A stretch of 64,000 bases of DNA from Telmatospirillum sp. (GCA_009712185.1 WASQ01000124.1:1-64000); one strand, 5' to 3'; shown: positions 25,578 through 34,399, numbered from the stretch's first letter. Numbers and translations: made by a program. Notes: a model not told the origin generated them from the letters alone.

Positions 25578-26647
25578 TCCTTGAAACGCTGATCGGATCG
25601 GCGCCCGACACTCTGCCCGCCGCGGGAAAGGCCGCGACCCTGCTGCCGGGACTGGTCGATCTGACAGCCCATCACGTCGCGCGATGCGACGGCTACGCCC
25701 GGATCGTCGCGGCCACGGCGCCGGACTATGCCGCCGCCGCCCGGCTTGCCGATCTTCCATTTCTTCCGGTGTCGCTGTTCAAATCGCACCTGCTGAAAAG
25801 CGTGCCAGACGACGCGGTCACCAATCTGCTCACCACCAGCGGCACGACGGGACCCCAGGTCAGCCGGATCGCGGTGGATGCGGTCACCGCCGACCGGCAG
25901 GCGCGCGGGCTGGCGTCCGTCGTCGCCCCTCTGTTGGGCCCGACCCGTCTGCCGATGATCGTTCTCGACAATCGGGCCGTGGTCCGCGACGCCCATCATC
26001 TTTCCGCCCGCGGGGCGGGCGTCCTTGGAATGATGCGGTTCGGCCGGCGTCATTTTTTCGCGTTCGATGACGATATGCGCCTCGATCGGGACGGGCTTCG
26101 GGACTTTCTGGATCGATTTGGGACACAGCCTTTCCTGGTGTTCGGCTTCACCTTCGTTGTCTGGCGGTTTTTCCTTCAGGCGCTGCCCGCCGGGATGGAC
26201 CTGTCAAACGGGATTCTTCTCCACAGCGGCGGCTGGAAGCGTCTTGAAAGCGAGGCGGTGGATAACGCGACCTTCAAGCAGCAGCTTCGCGAGCGCGCCG
26301 GACTGCAGCATGTGCGCAATTTCTATGGCATGGCGGAGCAGCTTGGCGGCGTTTTTCTGGAAGGAGAGGACGGTTTCCTCCATCCCCCTCTGTTCGGGGA
26401 TGTGATCGTCCGCGATGTCGACACGATGGAGGAGGCCGAACCGGGGCGTCCGGGCCTGATCCAGGTTCTCAGTCTGGTTCCGACAAGCTATCCCGGCCAT
26501 TCCCTGCTGACCGAGGACATCGGAGTGGTTCATGCCGTTGATGGCGGACCGGGCGGGTGGGGCGGCAAGGCCTTCAGCGTCCTGGGACGCGCGCGGCGCG
26601 CGCCGGTCCGGGGGTGCAGCGACGCCGTCGATTACGGGAGCCGGTGA
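25574..26647 (+). CDS. LuxE-like acyl-protein synthetase/acyltransferase
   Basis: In luminous bacteria LuxE activates a fatty acid, holds it on a Cys and hands it to LuxC. This 357-residue protein shows the family pattern LPFLPVSLFKSHLLKSVPDD, the ANL-type loop TTSGTTGPQVS (near residue 93), LHSGGWKRLE and FYGMAEQLGGVFLEG. Near the C-terminus VRGCSDA carries the expected acyl-accepting Cys. The ATG at 25574 overlaps the ligase stop, and its stop shares one base with the luxC-like start, so translation is coupled. No luciferase genes are nearby. Confidence 0.87.
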   Translation: MILETLIGSAPDTLPAAGKAATLLPGLVDLTAHHVARCDGYARIVAATAPDYAAAARLADLPFLPVSLFKSHLLKSVPDDAVTNLLTTSGTTGPQVSRIAVDAVTADRQARGLASVVAPLLGPTRLPMIVLDNRAVVRDAHHLSARGAGVLGMMRFGRRHFFAFDDDMRLDRDGLRDFLDRFGTQPFLVFGFTFVVWRFFLQALPAGMDLSNGILLHSGGWKRLESEAVDNATFKQQLRERAGLQHVRNFYGMAEQLGGVFLEGEDGFLHPPLFGDVIVRDVDTMEEAEPGRPGLIQVLSLVPTSYPGHSLLTEDIGVVHAVDGGPGGWGGKAFSVLGRARRAPVRGCSDAVDYGSR

Positions 26648-27891
26648 TGGACATGTCTGTCGATATCCTGTTGCCCGATGCCGGCCCCGCGGATGCCGAC
26701 GCTCTGGACCGCCGTCTGGCGCGCATTGGGACGCCCCTGGGGCGTGAGCCCTTCGCCGGCGATGCGCTGTTGTTCTGCGAACGGCTGTCGGCGGCCATCC
26801 TGTCCGATCCGGTTGCCCGCCGCATTCCCGATCTGGAAGCGTTCGCCTTCTGGATCCGCCGCAAGGCGATCGAGCGGCTGGCGACACGATTCGCGGACGG
26901 GGCTCCGCCAGGGACGATCCGGCTGCCGCGCGGGGTCATTTTGCATCTGCCGCCGGGTAACGCCGCCATGATGTTCGCCTATGGCTGGATTCTGGCGCTG
27001 CTGTGCGGCAATCATAACATCGTGCGGCTGTCGAGGCGCCGTCCGCCTGAGGTCGGGTTGCTGCTGCGGCTGATCGGGGCCGAATTGTCCCGGCTGCCGG
27101 ATCTTGCGCGGGGGCAGTTGTTTCTATCCTACGGCCATGATGATCAGATCACCGCGCGTCTGTCCGCGGTCTGCGATCTGCGGGCGATCTGGGGGGGAGA
27201 CGACACCGTCAACCGGATCCGGTCGATCGCCTTGCCGGCGCAGGCCACGGAACTGACATTCGCGGACCGTTTCTCGATGGCGGCCTTTCAGGCGAACGCC
27301 GTTCTCGATCTGCATGACGAGAATTGCGCGGCCCTGGCGGACCGCTTTTTCAACGACGTCTTTCTGTTCGACCAGATGGCCTGCGCCTCGCCCCGGATCG
27401 TCGTCTGGGTCGGCGAGCCTTCGGATTGCCGTGCCGCGGCCGGCCGGTTTTATCAGGACCTGGCGGCCGTGGCCGGGCGGAAAGGGGGCGATTTCGACGC
27501 CGGGACCTTGTGCGCCAAGTTGTCCTACGCCTTCCGCTCCATCCTCGATTGGCCGGTTTCCGGGATGCGGCGCTATGGGGGGCGTCTGCTTGTCCTGACT
27601 TTGACGCGGTTTCACGATTTCCGTTCGGACGTCATGGGGGGCGGGACGCTGTTCGAAATCGATCTGCCGGGGCTCGACTCCCTGTTGCCTCATGTCCGGC
27701 GCAAGGATCAGACTCTGGTGCATTTCGGCTTTTCCGACCAGGAACTGAGACGCTTCGTCGGTCAGCTCGGGGGGCGGGGATTCGACCGGCTGGTGCCGGC
27801 GGGACAAGCTCTTTTCTTCGATCCGGTCTGGGACGGACAGGATCTGCTCGCCGCCTTTTCCCGACCGGTGTCTGTGCTATGCTCTGCCTGA
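26647..27891 (+). CDS. LuxC-like acyl-CoA/acyl-protein reductase
   Basis: LuxC-family enzymes reduce an activated acyl group to an aldehyde with NADPH. The 414-residue protein has the aldehyde-dehydrogenase-like core GVILHLPPGNAAMMFAYGWI (near residue 97), LALLCGNHNIVRLSRR, IWGGDDTVNRIRS and the catalytic Cys in FLFDQMACASPRIVVW (near residue 247). The C-terminal half matches LuxC layout (TLTRFHDF, DQTLVHFGF). With the LuxE-like protein and the acyl carrier protein it forms a complete fatty-acid-reductase-like set. The product is presumably an aldehyde; its use is unknown. Confidence 0.87.
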   Translation: MDMSVDILLPDAGPADADALDRRLARIGTPLGREPFAGDALLFCERLSAAILSDPVARRIPDLEAFAFWIRRKAIERLATRFADGAPPGTIRLPRGVILHLPPGNAAMMFAYGWILALLCGNHNIVRLSRRRPPEVGLLLRLIGAELSRLPDLARGQLFLSYGHDDQITARLSAVCDLRAIWGGDDTVNRIRSIALPAQATELTFADRFSMAAFQANAVLDLHDENCAALADRFFNDVFLFDQMACASPRIVVWVGEPSDCRAAAGRFYQDLAAVAGRKGGDFDAGTLCAKLSYAFRSILDWPVSGMRRYGGRLLVLTLTRFHDFRSDVMGGGTLFEIDLPGLDSLLPHVRRKDQTLVHFGFSDQELRRFVGQLGGRGFDRLVPAGQALFFDPVWDGQDLLAAFSRPVSVLCSA

Positions 27892-27905
27892 AAGGGGCAA
27901 GAGCC

Positions 27906-29240
27906 GTGTGGTTATTCAAGGGTCTTTCGAAGGGGTGGGGCGGACGCCGCCTGTTTGTGCGTGTCGCTTCGGTGACGGTACTCATGGCCGGCCTGCTGCC
28001 GGCGGGGCCGGCGTTTGCCGGACGGACCACCGTCGATATCGGTTGTCTTTATCCGATGACGGGCCGCGCGGCCCTTTATGGCAAGGACAGCGTCGCGGCC
28101 GCCGAGATGGCGATCAACGAGATCAACGCGGCGGGGGGGGCGGCGGGCAAGCAGCTAAGGCTGTTTTTCGCCGACGACCAGTCGAAGCCCGCCTTCGCCT
28201 CGCGGATTGCCCGTCAGTATATCGTCGAGAACAAGGTCGACTTTCTGTGCGGCGGCATCAGCTCCACCGTGGGGCTGGCGGTCAGCAAGGTCTCGCTTGA
28301 ATACAAGAAGATCTTTATCGGGACCGACCATGCCTCGTCGCGGCTGTCGATTGAAAATTTCCATCGGTACTATTTCCGGGTCTCCAACAGCGTTTACCAG
28401 TCCATGGCCGCCGGCGCCCTTTATCTGGCGCGTCTGCGCAAGGAAACCGGCTGGAAGACCATCGCCTTTATCGGTCCGGACTATGAGTACGGCCATGGCA
28501 TGTGGGACGATCTCAAGGAAAATTTCGCCGAACTGGGAATTACCTACCAGGTGGTTGGCGAGTATTGGCCGAAATTGTACGAGCCGGATCTGACTCCCTA
28601 TATCGCGGCCATCCGCAAGGCCAACCCCGATATCGTCATCAACGGACAGTGGGACGGCGACTGGATCGCGTTTGTCCGGCAGGCGAACGCTTACAATCTT
28701 TTCGAACGTACGCATGTCTTCAACTTCGATACCGGCGGCAGTTATGAGGTGATGGAGGCGTTGAAGGATGAGATGCCGCTCGGCCTCGTGCTGTCGACGA
28801 GGCACAACAACAACTGGCCGGATACCGACCTCAATCGGAAATTCGTCAATAATTTCCACGCATTGACCGGCCGTTATCCCAGCTATTCGGCGCACGGTGC
28901 CTATGCCGGCATGTATGCCATCGCCGCCGCCGTCAATGCGACCGGCGGGACCGCCGACACCGAGGCCCTGATTCGCGCGCTGGAAGGGCTTCACCTGAAG
29001 CTGCCGAAGGATCCGGACGGGTTCGAGTCCTATATCGATCCCGGAACCCACCAGATCGTTCAGGTGCAAGCGATCGGCGTGGTGGAACGCAATACCGATT
29101 TCCCGCCGGCGACTGCGATGCTGGGGCATTGGCAGGTCTATCCCGCCGAGCAGCTCATGCCGCCGCGCGCCTTGCTGGAGCGCCGCCGCCAGGGGCATTT
29201 TGGAAGCACGTCGCCGGCCGACGGGGCCGGCGGGCGGTAA
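27906..29240 (+). CDS. ABC transporter substrate-binding protein, type I periplasmic fold
   Basis: The protein has a signal peptide (about residues 14-40, ending LLPAGPAFA) and a ~400-residue Leu/Ile/Val- or amide-type binding domain: VDIGCLYPMTGRAALYGKDS, then AINEINAAGG, CGGISSTVGLAVSKV and IAFIGPDYEYGHGMWDDLKE. The GTG at 27906 has AAAGGGG nine bases upstream; an in-frame ATG at 27879 overlaps luxC. No ABC permease or ATPase gene is near, so it is a lone binding protein. It may feed a distant transporter or present a ligand to the sensor kinase next door. It is the last gene of the acp-lux operon. Confidence 0.88.
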   Translation: MWLFKGLSKGWGGRRLFVRVASVTVLMAGLLPAGPAFAGRTTVDIGCLYPMTGRAALYGKDSVAAAEMAINEINAAGGAAGKQLRLFFADDQSKPAFASRIARQYIVENKVDFLCGGISSTVGLAVSKVSLEYKKIFIGTDHASSRLSIENFHRYYFRVSNSVYQSMAAGALYLARLRKETGWKTIAFIGPDYEYGHGMWDDLKENFAELGITYQVVGEYWPKLYEPDLTPYIAAIRKANPDIVINGQWDGDWIAFVRQANAYNLFERTHVFNFDTGGSYEVMEALKDEMPLGLVLSTRHNNNWPDTDLNRKFVNNFHALTGRYPSYSAHGAYAGMYAIAAAVNATGGTADTEALIRALEGLHLKLPKDPDGFESYIDPGTHQIVQVQAIGVVERNTDFPPATAMLGHWQVYPAEQLMPPRALLERRRQGHFGSTSPADGAGGR

Positions 29241-29269
29241 CCGCGCCTGGCGCCGGCCGGACGGTATGG

Positions 29270-30613
29270 TCAGTCGAGATTGAGCCTGTTCATCCGGCGC
29301 TTCAGCGCATAGCGGGAGATTCCCAGGATATCGGCGGCCTTCCCCTTCGAGCCGTCGGCCCGGCGCAGGGCCTGCATCAGGATATCCCGTTCGGTCGCGA
29401 CCATTTGTTCCTCAATGCCTGATGTCGCGGCCGGGCGGTTTTCGCACATGATCTCCGGCGGAAGATGGGCGGGCAGGATTGTCTGGCCCGGATGCAGGAT
29501 GGTCAGTCTTTCGATCAGATTGCGCAGTTCGCGGATGTTGCCCGGCCAGTCATGGCGGGTCATCAGTTCCTGCGCCGGGGCCGAGAAGGTGATCGGGGAA
29601 CAGCCTTCCGCCTCGGCCTGCTGGTCGGCGAAATAGTCCGCCAGTCTCAGGATGTCGGGACGCCGTTCCGCCAGAGACGGCACCACCAGGGGCACCACAT
29701 TGAGCCGGTAATAAAGATCGGCGCGGAAATGGCCGGCCTTGACCTCATCTTCCAGATTGCGGTTGGTGGCCGCGACGATCCTCACATCGGCCGTTCTTTC
29801 CGCGGCTCCGCCCACCGGCCGGAAAGCCCGGTTTTCGAGAAAGCGGAGCAGTTTGGCCTGAAGCGCGATCGGCAATTCACCGACTTCATCCAGGAACAGG
29901 GTGCCCCCTTCCGCCAGTTCCACCAGTCCGACCCGTTTCTGGTGGGCACCCGTGTAGGCGCCGCGCTCCGCGCCGAATAGTTCCGCCTCCAGCAAATGTT
30001 CCGGAAGCGAGGCGCAATTGACCACCACGAAGGGGCCGGAACTTCTCTGGCTGCAGTGATGCAGTACCTTGGCGATCAAACCTTTGCCGGTTCCCGACGG
30101 TCCCAGCAGCAGCAGAATGCGCGCGCTGCTTCGGGCGACGATCTCGATCTGCTCGCGCAGGGACCCCATGGCCGGGCTTTCGCCGATCAGGTCGTTCTGT
30201 TCCTCTGGTGCCGCCTGTTTTCTCTGCGGGGCCCGCCGGTCCGGCCGGTCCTTGTCGACGGTTTTGCGGATCAGGGCGACGATGTCTTCCAGCTCGAAGG
30301 GCTTGGCGATGAAATCGACGGCGCCGACCTTGACGGCCTCCACCGCGACCCGGATGTCGCCGTGGGCGGAGATCATCGCCACCGGAAGGGCGGGATAGCG
30401 GCTCTTGATGGTGATCAGCAGTTCAAGGCCGGTGGCGTCGGGCAGGCACAGATCAACGAAGGCCATGTCCGGGACCTTGTGTTCCAGCTTCGACAGCCCG
30501 TCGAAGGCATCCTTCGCACCCTCGCCATCGATGCCATGGGCCTTGAGGCCATAGATCAGCGACGCCCTCAGATTTTCCTCGTCGTCGATAATGAGCACCG
30601 TTGGACGGTTCAT
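29270..30613 (-). CDS. Sigma-54-dependent response regulator (NtrC/DctD type)
   Basis: The 447-residue protein has three domains. A receiver (residues 1-120) carries the phospho-acceptor Asp in AFVDLCLPDATGLE and the conserved Lys in FIAKPFE. The AAA+ sigma-54 activation domain (about 140-380) has Walker A GPSGTGKG, the sigma-54 contact loop GAYTGA and Walker B GTLFLDEVGEL. A C-terminal Fis-type HTH reads GKAADILGISRYALKRRMNR. It follows the sensor kinase by 10 nt. Two sigma-54 promoters with matching upstream sites flank this pair, making it the probable activator of both operons. Confidence 0.93.
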   Translation of the reverse strand: MNRPTVLIIDDEENLRASLIYGLKAHGIDGEGAKDAFDGLSKLEHKVPDMAFVDLCLPDATGLELLITIKSRYPALPVAMISAHGDIRVAVEAVKVGAVDFIAKPFELEDIVALIRKTVDKDRPDRRAPQRKQAAPEEQNDLIGESPAMGSLREQIEIVARSSARILLLLGPSGTGKGLIAKVLHHCSQRSSGPFVVVNCASLPEHLLEAELFGAERGAYTGAHQKRVGLVELAEGGTLFLDEVGELPIALQAKLLRFLENRAFRPVGGAAERTADVRIVAATNRNLEDEVKAGHFRADLYYRLNVVPLVVPSLAERRPDILRLADYFADQQAEAEGCSPITFSAPAQELMTRHDWPGNIRELRNLIERLTILHPGQTILPAHLPPEIMCENRPAATSGIEEQMVATERDILMQALRRADGSKGKAADILGISRYALKRRMNRLNLD

Positions 30614-30623
30614 GAGGCAGACC

Positions 30624-32369
30624 TTATTCCACTAGAGGCAAACGCAAGACGACGGTGGTTCCCTCGCCGACCGCACTGAAGAATTCCATGGAGCCTCCGT
30701 TCAGCTCCATGAGTTGCCGGGAGATGGACAGGCCGAGGCCGGTCCCGTCGTGGCGGGTGGTGAAAAAGGGTTCGGTGACGCGGGCCAGCACTTCCTCTGG
30801 GATGCCGGTACCCGTGTCGCTGACTTCGATGATGCCAAGGCCCCCGTCGCGTCGGGCCCTGATGGTCAGAACGCCGCCCTCGGGCATGGCCTGGATGGCA
30901 TTCAAAACCAGATTCATCAGGACCTGTTTCAGATGACCCGAGTCGGCCGTGATCGCGATATTGGTCTCGCCCAGGGTCACAAGGGAAATGCCGTTTTCGA
31001 TCAGCAGGTTGTTCGCCATTGTCGCCAGGCGTTCCAGCAGATCCCAGATCAGCACCTTGCCCCGTTGGGGCTGACGCGGCCTGGCATACATCAGCAGGTC
31101 GTGCAGCGTGTCGTCGAGACGGTCGATCTCGTCGTCCATGCCGATCAGGATGTCGCGGCGTTCTCCCACCGGTTCGGTGGCAAGCAGCGCCTGCACGGTT
31201 GTCTTGATGGTTGAGAGCGGATTGCGCACCTCATGGGCGAGGCTCGTCGCAAACCGGCCCAGAGCGGCCATTTTCTCCGCTTCGATGGCGGAGGCGATGA
31301 CGGTTTGCAGTTTCTCCGTCATCCGGTTCAGCGCTACCGCGACCGCCGAGATCTCATCCTTGCCGTCAATGTCGAGGCGCCAGGACAATTGCCCGGCGGC
31401 GATGGCCTGGGATCCGTCGACAAGGGCGCGGACGCGGGGTGTCAGCCGGCGCGACAGCACGATGAAGAGGGCGATCAGACCCCCGGTGACCAGAATGGTG
31501 ACCAGAATCAGCTCTTTGCGGACGCGGCGCAGCGGGGCGGCGATACGATCCGTCTCGACCACCAGAGCCGAACTCCAGCCCGGCATGATCGGCGGTCCCT
31601 TGATGATTTCGCCGGGGATCGGCCGCAGCATGCCGACATTGGTGTAGGCATTGCCGTCGGGCGACAGCAGGATCGGCTGGAACAGCTCTTCCGGATCGTC
31701 GGTCCCCATCAGCTCCGTGAGCGACGCCAGCCGCACATGAAGCGCCACCCATCCTTGTGGCGGAGTGTTGGGACGGGGGCCGGGAATGGCCCGCATCATC
31801 AGCATGGAGGCGGGACGACCGTCGGACGGCGGAAAGGGACCGATCACGTCCATGCTGGTGGTGTGGCTGGCATGGCGGGTCGCCAGGCTGAAGCGGTCGT
31901 CGTCGCTTCCCCAGTAGGGTGGGCCCGAAGCCGCCTGGCTGGGAACCGCGACCACGAGCGAGCCGTCAGGGCCGAACAACAGGATTCCGTAGAGGTCGGG
32001 CTGATCCGCCTCCAGTTCGACCACGGCCCGCAACCCCGGCTCTGCCTGAACCGCATCCTCGCGGCCGACCAGCGAGCCGATCCCGGGGTAGTTGACCAGG
32101 GTATCGAGCTGGTTGGTCCGGGCCTCGATGAAGCCGGACAACCGGCTTGAGATCGTGGTCAGGTGCCGGTCCAGCCGCTCGCCGGTCAGGGTGTCGACCA
32201 GTCCGCTGGAATACTGGTCATAGGCGCCGCCGACGAACAGCATCGGGCCGATCGCGGCGACCAGGGAAATGGCGGCATAGCGCGCCGCGATACTGTTATG
32301 CCAAGAGATCACGCTCCACTCACCCAGGCTCTGCGGACGACCGTCTCCCGGGAAGGGGCGGCGTCTCAT
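30624..32369 (-). CDS. Membrane sensor histidine kinase
   Basis: About 581 residues from an ATG at 32369 (a GTG at 32312 is an alternative). Order: membrane helix (about 28-50); a ~240-residue periplasmic region resembling a double-Cache ligand-binding domain; a second helix (about 290-315, LILVTILVTGGLIALFIVLS); HAMP linker; the HisKA box FATSLAHEVRNPLSTIKTTV with the phospho-His; and HATPase boxes NLVLNAIQAMP, DTGTGIP and GTGLGLSISR. It resembles DctB-type kinases. The ligand is unknown; 4-hydroxybutyrate or a related carboxylate is a reasonable guess from the neighbouring operon. Confidence 0.9.
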   Translation of the reverse strand: MRRRPFPGDGRPQSLGEWSVISWHNSIAARYAAISLVAAIGPMLFVGGAYDQYSSGLVDTLTGERLDRHLTTISSRLSGFIEARTNQLDTLVNYPGIGSLVGREDAVQAEPGLRAVVELEADQPDLYGILLFGPDGSLVVAVPSQAASGPPYWGSDDDRFSLATRHASHTTSMDVIGPFPPSDGRPASMLMMRAIPGPRPNTPPQGWVALHVRLASLTELMGTDDPEELFQPILLSPDGNAYTNVGMLRPIPGEIIKGPPIMPGWSSALVVETDRIAAPLRRVRKELILVTILVTGGLIALFIVLSRRLTPRVRALVDGSQAIAAGQLSWRLDIDGKDEISAVAVALNRMTEKLQTVIASAIEAEKMAALGRFATSLAHEVRNPLSTIKTTVQALLATEPVGERRDILIGMDDEIDRLDDTLHDLLMYARPRQPQRGKVLIWDLLERLATMANNLLIENGISLVTLGETNIAITADSGHLKQVLMNLVLNAIQAMPEGGVLTIRARRDGGLGIIEVSDTGTGIPEEVLARVTEPFFTTRHDGTGLGLSISRQLMELNGGSMEFFSAVGEGTTVVLRLPLVE

Positions 32370-32538
32370 AGGCGATGGTCGGGCTGTCTCCCCGGTGAGG
32401 AAGGCCGACGGGCGCGGGACGCCCGGCCATGCAAATGTTTGCCCGACTATAACATTGGTAATGGCCGCGCGAGAGTTTCTTATTCGCCGGCCCTGCCATG
32501 TCCTGCCTTTGGGCGGTTTCGGCGCCGGCAGGAAAGGA

Positions 32539-32559
32539 GATGTGCGGAAGCCGCACATC
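32539..32559 (+). promoter_or_regulatory. Predicted activator palindrome (UAS) of the permease/4HB operon
   Basis: GATGTGCGG-AAG-CCGCACATC is a perfect 9-bp inverted repeat centred 97 nt upstream of the -12 GC of the sigma-54 promoter at 32632-32648. Its right part equals the 23720-23734 site in 14 of 15 bases at identical spacing. A T-run lies five bases downstream (ACGCGTTTTTT), so a hairpin terminator was considered, but no rightward gene precedes it. Confidence 0.65.
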
Positions 32560-32631
32560 ACGCGTTTTTTATTGCACTGCACTATGAGGCCGGGCGCCGC
32601 ATTTCGTGAGAAGCCCCGGCGAATACCGCGA

Positions 32632-32648
32632 TTGGCCCGAACATTGCT
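32632..32648 (+). promoter_or_regulatory. Sigma-54 promoter of the permease/4HB operon
   Basis: TTGGCCCGAACATTGCT differs from the consensus (YTGGCACGRNNNTTGCW) at one position. GG is at 32634-32635 and GC at 32646-32647, 12 nt apart. Predicted start is near 32659, leaving a ~190-nt leader before the permease ATG. The rest of the 480-nt divergent region (32370-32849) shows no coding frame. Confidence 0.75.
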
Positions 32649-32849
32649 ACGTCTCTGCCAGATGCTGGCCGACTGCCAGCCACGGAAGAAAACGAAACCC
32701 GGCGAGCCGGACGCACGGTCCGCGTCGTACGGGGCGAGGGTCAAAGTGTCGAATGTCCCCGAAGGGACCCGGTTCATTCCCTTCCTGAAGGTTGGGGGCG
32801 GGGAACGGGACGAGACATTGGGGATGACATTCAAGATAAGGAGATCGCA

Positions 32850-34307
32850 ATGCTGGGGCCGATATTTCAACGAGAACACGGTTCGGTACAGCCGCACATA
32901 CCGCTCGGTCCATTCCAGTTAAGGTTGCCTTTCATCCATTACAGATTTGAGCTTCCTGATTATATTCAGGGCTTGATGATGTGTGCCGTGTGCCTTGGTA
33001 TTATTCCTATTCTTCAGGAATATCTTGGCATGCCGTTCGAAGTTGCCATTACGATCGTCATTTTAAACGGCTTTCTTTATCTGTGGCATTCTCATCTCGG
33101 CGACCCGGTGGTGCCCGGGTGGATTACGCCTGCCATTCCTCTGCTGTTGCTATGGCTGAAGACCTTCCCTGAAGGGGTTGAGCGCATGCATGCGCTGATC
33201 GCCTTCGAGATGGAACTCGGCATTGTCGCCTTCTTCCTCGGAGCCACCGGACTGGCGAAGCGTTTTGTCGCCGTTGTCCCCGACGCCCTGAAGGCGGGCA
33301 TCCTGCTGGGCGCCGGCATCGCCGCTGTGCGTCTGGTGTTCGAGACCGGCGGGAAGTATTTCGCCAAATATCCCTGGACGATCAGCATTTCGATCGGTTT
33401 CGCGTTCTATATTCTGTTCTCGAATCATTTCAAATCGATCCGAAACCGTCACGCCCTTCTGCGTTACCTGTCGGATCTCGGGCTTTTGCCCGCCCTTGTC
33501 CTGGCCGTGTTCGTGGCGCCGCTGGTGGGCGAACTGCCCTGGCCCGATATTCAGTGGGGATTCACGGTTCCGCAGTTCGCCACTCTGTTCCACGAGTGGA
33601 CGCCGTTCTCCGAGCGGATCGGATTCCCGTCCTTCGCGCTGTTCGCCGATTGCTTCCCGCTGGTGATGGCCACCTATGTCGTTCTGTTCGGTGAGCTGAT
33701 CCAGGCCGAGGCTCTGATCGACGAGGCCCGCGAGTTCCGTCACGGCGACGAGAACGTCCATTACAACGCCAGCCGTAACAATATCATCTGCGGCCTGCGC
33801 AACATGTTCATGTCCGTCTTCGGACCCGACCTTTCCATGTGCGGGCCTCTGTGGGCCGCCATGCAGGTCGTCACCTGCGAGCGCTACAAACATGGTCGCA
33901 AGGCCATGGACAGCCTGTTCGGCGGCGTGGCCTCGTTCCGCCTTGGCACCTTCACCGGCTATTTCCTGATGCCGATCGTGACCCTGGTGAAGCCGATCCT
34001 GCCGATCGCCCTGTCGCTTACCATGCTGGTGCAGGGGTATGTCGCCGTCCGTATCGGCATTCTGAAGGCCCGGACTTTCAACGACCTGGGCGTCGCCGGC
34101 ATCGTCGGTGCCGTCCTGATTTCCCGCGGTGCCGGCTATGCCTTTGGCGTCGGCATCATCCTCTGCATCCTGATTTACGGCCGCGACTTCTTCCGTAACT
34201 GGGGCACCTATGACCGCGCCCGCGACCCGGTGTTCAACACCCAGGCCCAGGCCGAGATCGATGCCGCCGAGGAACTGGCCGGCAAGAGCAAGGCGGCTGC
34301 CGAGTAA
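32850..34307 (+). CDS. Multi-pass permease, probably for a carboxylate
   Basis: The 485-residue protein is very hydrophobic with about 11-13 membrane helices. Segments include FEVAITIVILNGFLYLWHSH, PGWITPAIPLLLLWL, GILLGAGIAAVRLVF and GLLPALVLAVFVAPL. The layout loosely recalls NCS2 (xanthine/uracil) or SulP-type carriers, but I do not recognise a characterised close relative. The ATG at 32850 has an ideal AAGGAG 7 nt upstream. Its operon partners degrade 4-hydroxybutyrate, so uptake of that acid is the simplest inference. A short cytoplasmic Ala/Glu-rich tail ends the protein. Confidence 0.75.
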   Translation: MLGPIFQREHGSVQPHIPLGPFQLRLPFIHYRFELPDYIQGLMMCAVCLGIIPILQEYLGMPFEVAITIVILNGFLYLWHSHLGDPVVPGWITPAIPLLLLWLKTFPEGVERMHALIAFEMELGIVAFFLGATGLAKRFVAVVPDALKAGILLGAGIAAVRLVFETGGKYFAKYPWTISISIGFAFYILFSNHFKSIRNRHALLRYLSDLGLLPALVLAVFVAPLVGELPWPDIQWGFTVPQFATLFHEWTPFSERIGFPSFALFADCFPLVMATYVVLFGELIQAEALIDEAREFRHGDENVHYNASRNNIICGLRNMFMSVFGPDLSMCGPLWAAMQVVTCERYKHGRKAMDSLFGGVASFRLGTFTGYFLMPIVTLVKPILPIALSLTMLVQGYVAVRIGILKARTFNDLGVAGIVGAVLISRGAGYAFGVGIILCILIYGRDFFRNWGTYDRARDPVFNTQAQAEIDAAEELAGKSKAAAE

Positions 34308-34347
34308 TCGACGCACCGCTGTCTGTTGAGATTTGTCTGAATTCCAC

Positions 34348-34371
34348 GTGGGCCGCCCCTCGCGGCGGCCC
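34348..34371 (+). other. Intercistronic GC hairpin before abfD
   Basis: Roughly GGGCCGCC...GGCGGCCC (8-bp stem) lies in the 92-nt gap between the permease and the dehydratase gene, followed by an A-rich tract. It could uncouple or stabilise the dehydratase part of the mRNA. No T-run follows, so it is not a clear terminator. Confidence 0.35.
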
Positions 34372-34399
34372 CAAAACAAAAAGTACCAGGAGTAGAAAC

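Noticed and set aside
25574-27891. Bioluminescence operon
   Set aside because: LuxC- and LuxE-like genes are present, but luxA, luxB and luxD are absent and an ACP and ANL ligase replace them, so light production is not supported.
27324-27905. N-terminal extension of the substrate-binding protein
   Set aside because: The frame is open far upstream but runs out of frame through luxC; the signal peptide and a GTG with a good ribosome site place the start at 27906.
29010-29030. tRNA-like T-loop sequence (GGTTCGAGTCC)
   Set aside because: It lies within the substrate-binding protein coding frame and no cloverleaf can be drawn around it.
32539-32570. Intrinsic terminator (palindrome followed by T6)
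   Set aside because: No rightward transcript is expected upstream, the T-run is five bases away from the stem, and the palindrome matches the second operon's upstream site at identical spacing to a sigma-54 promoter. Operator is the better reading, though dual use is possible.
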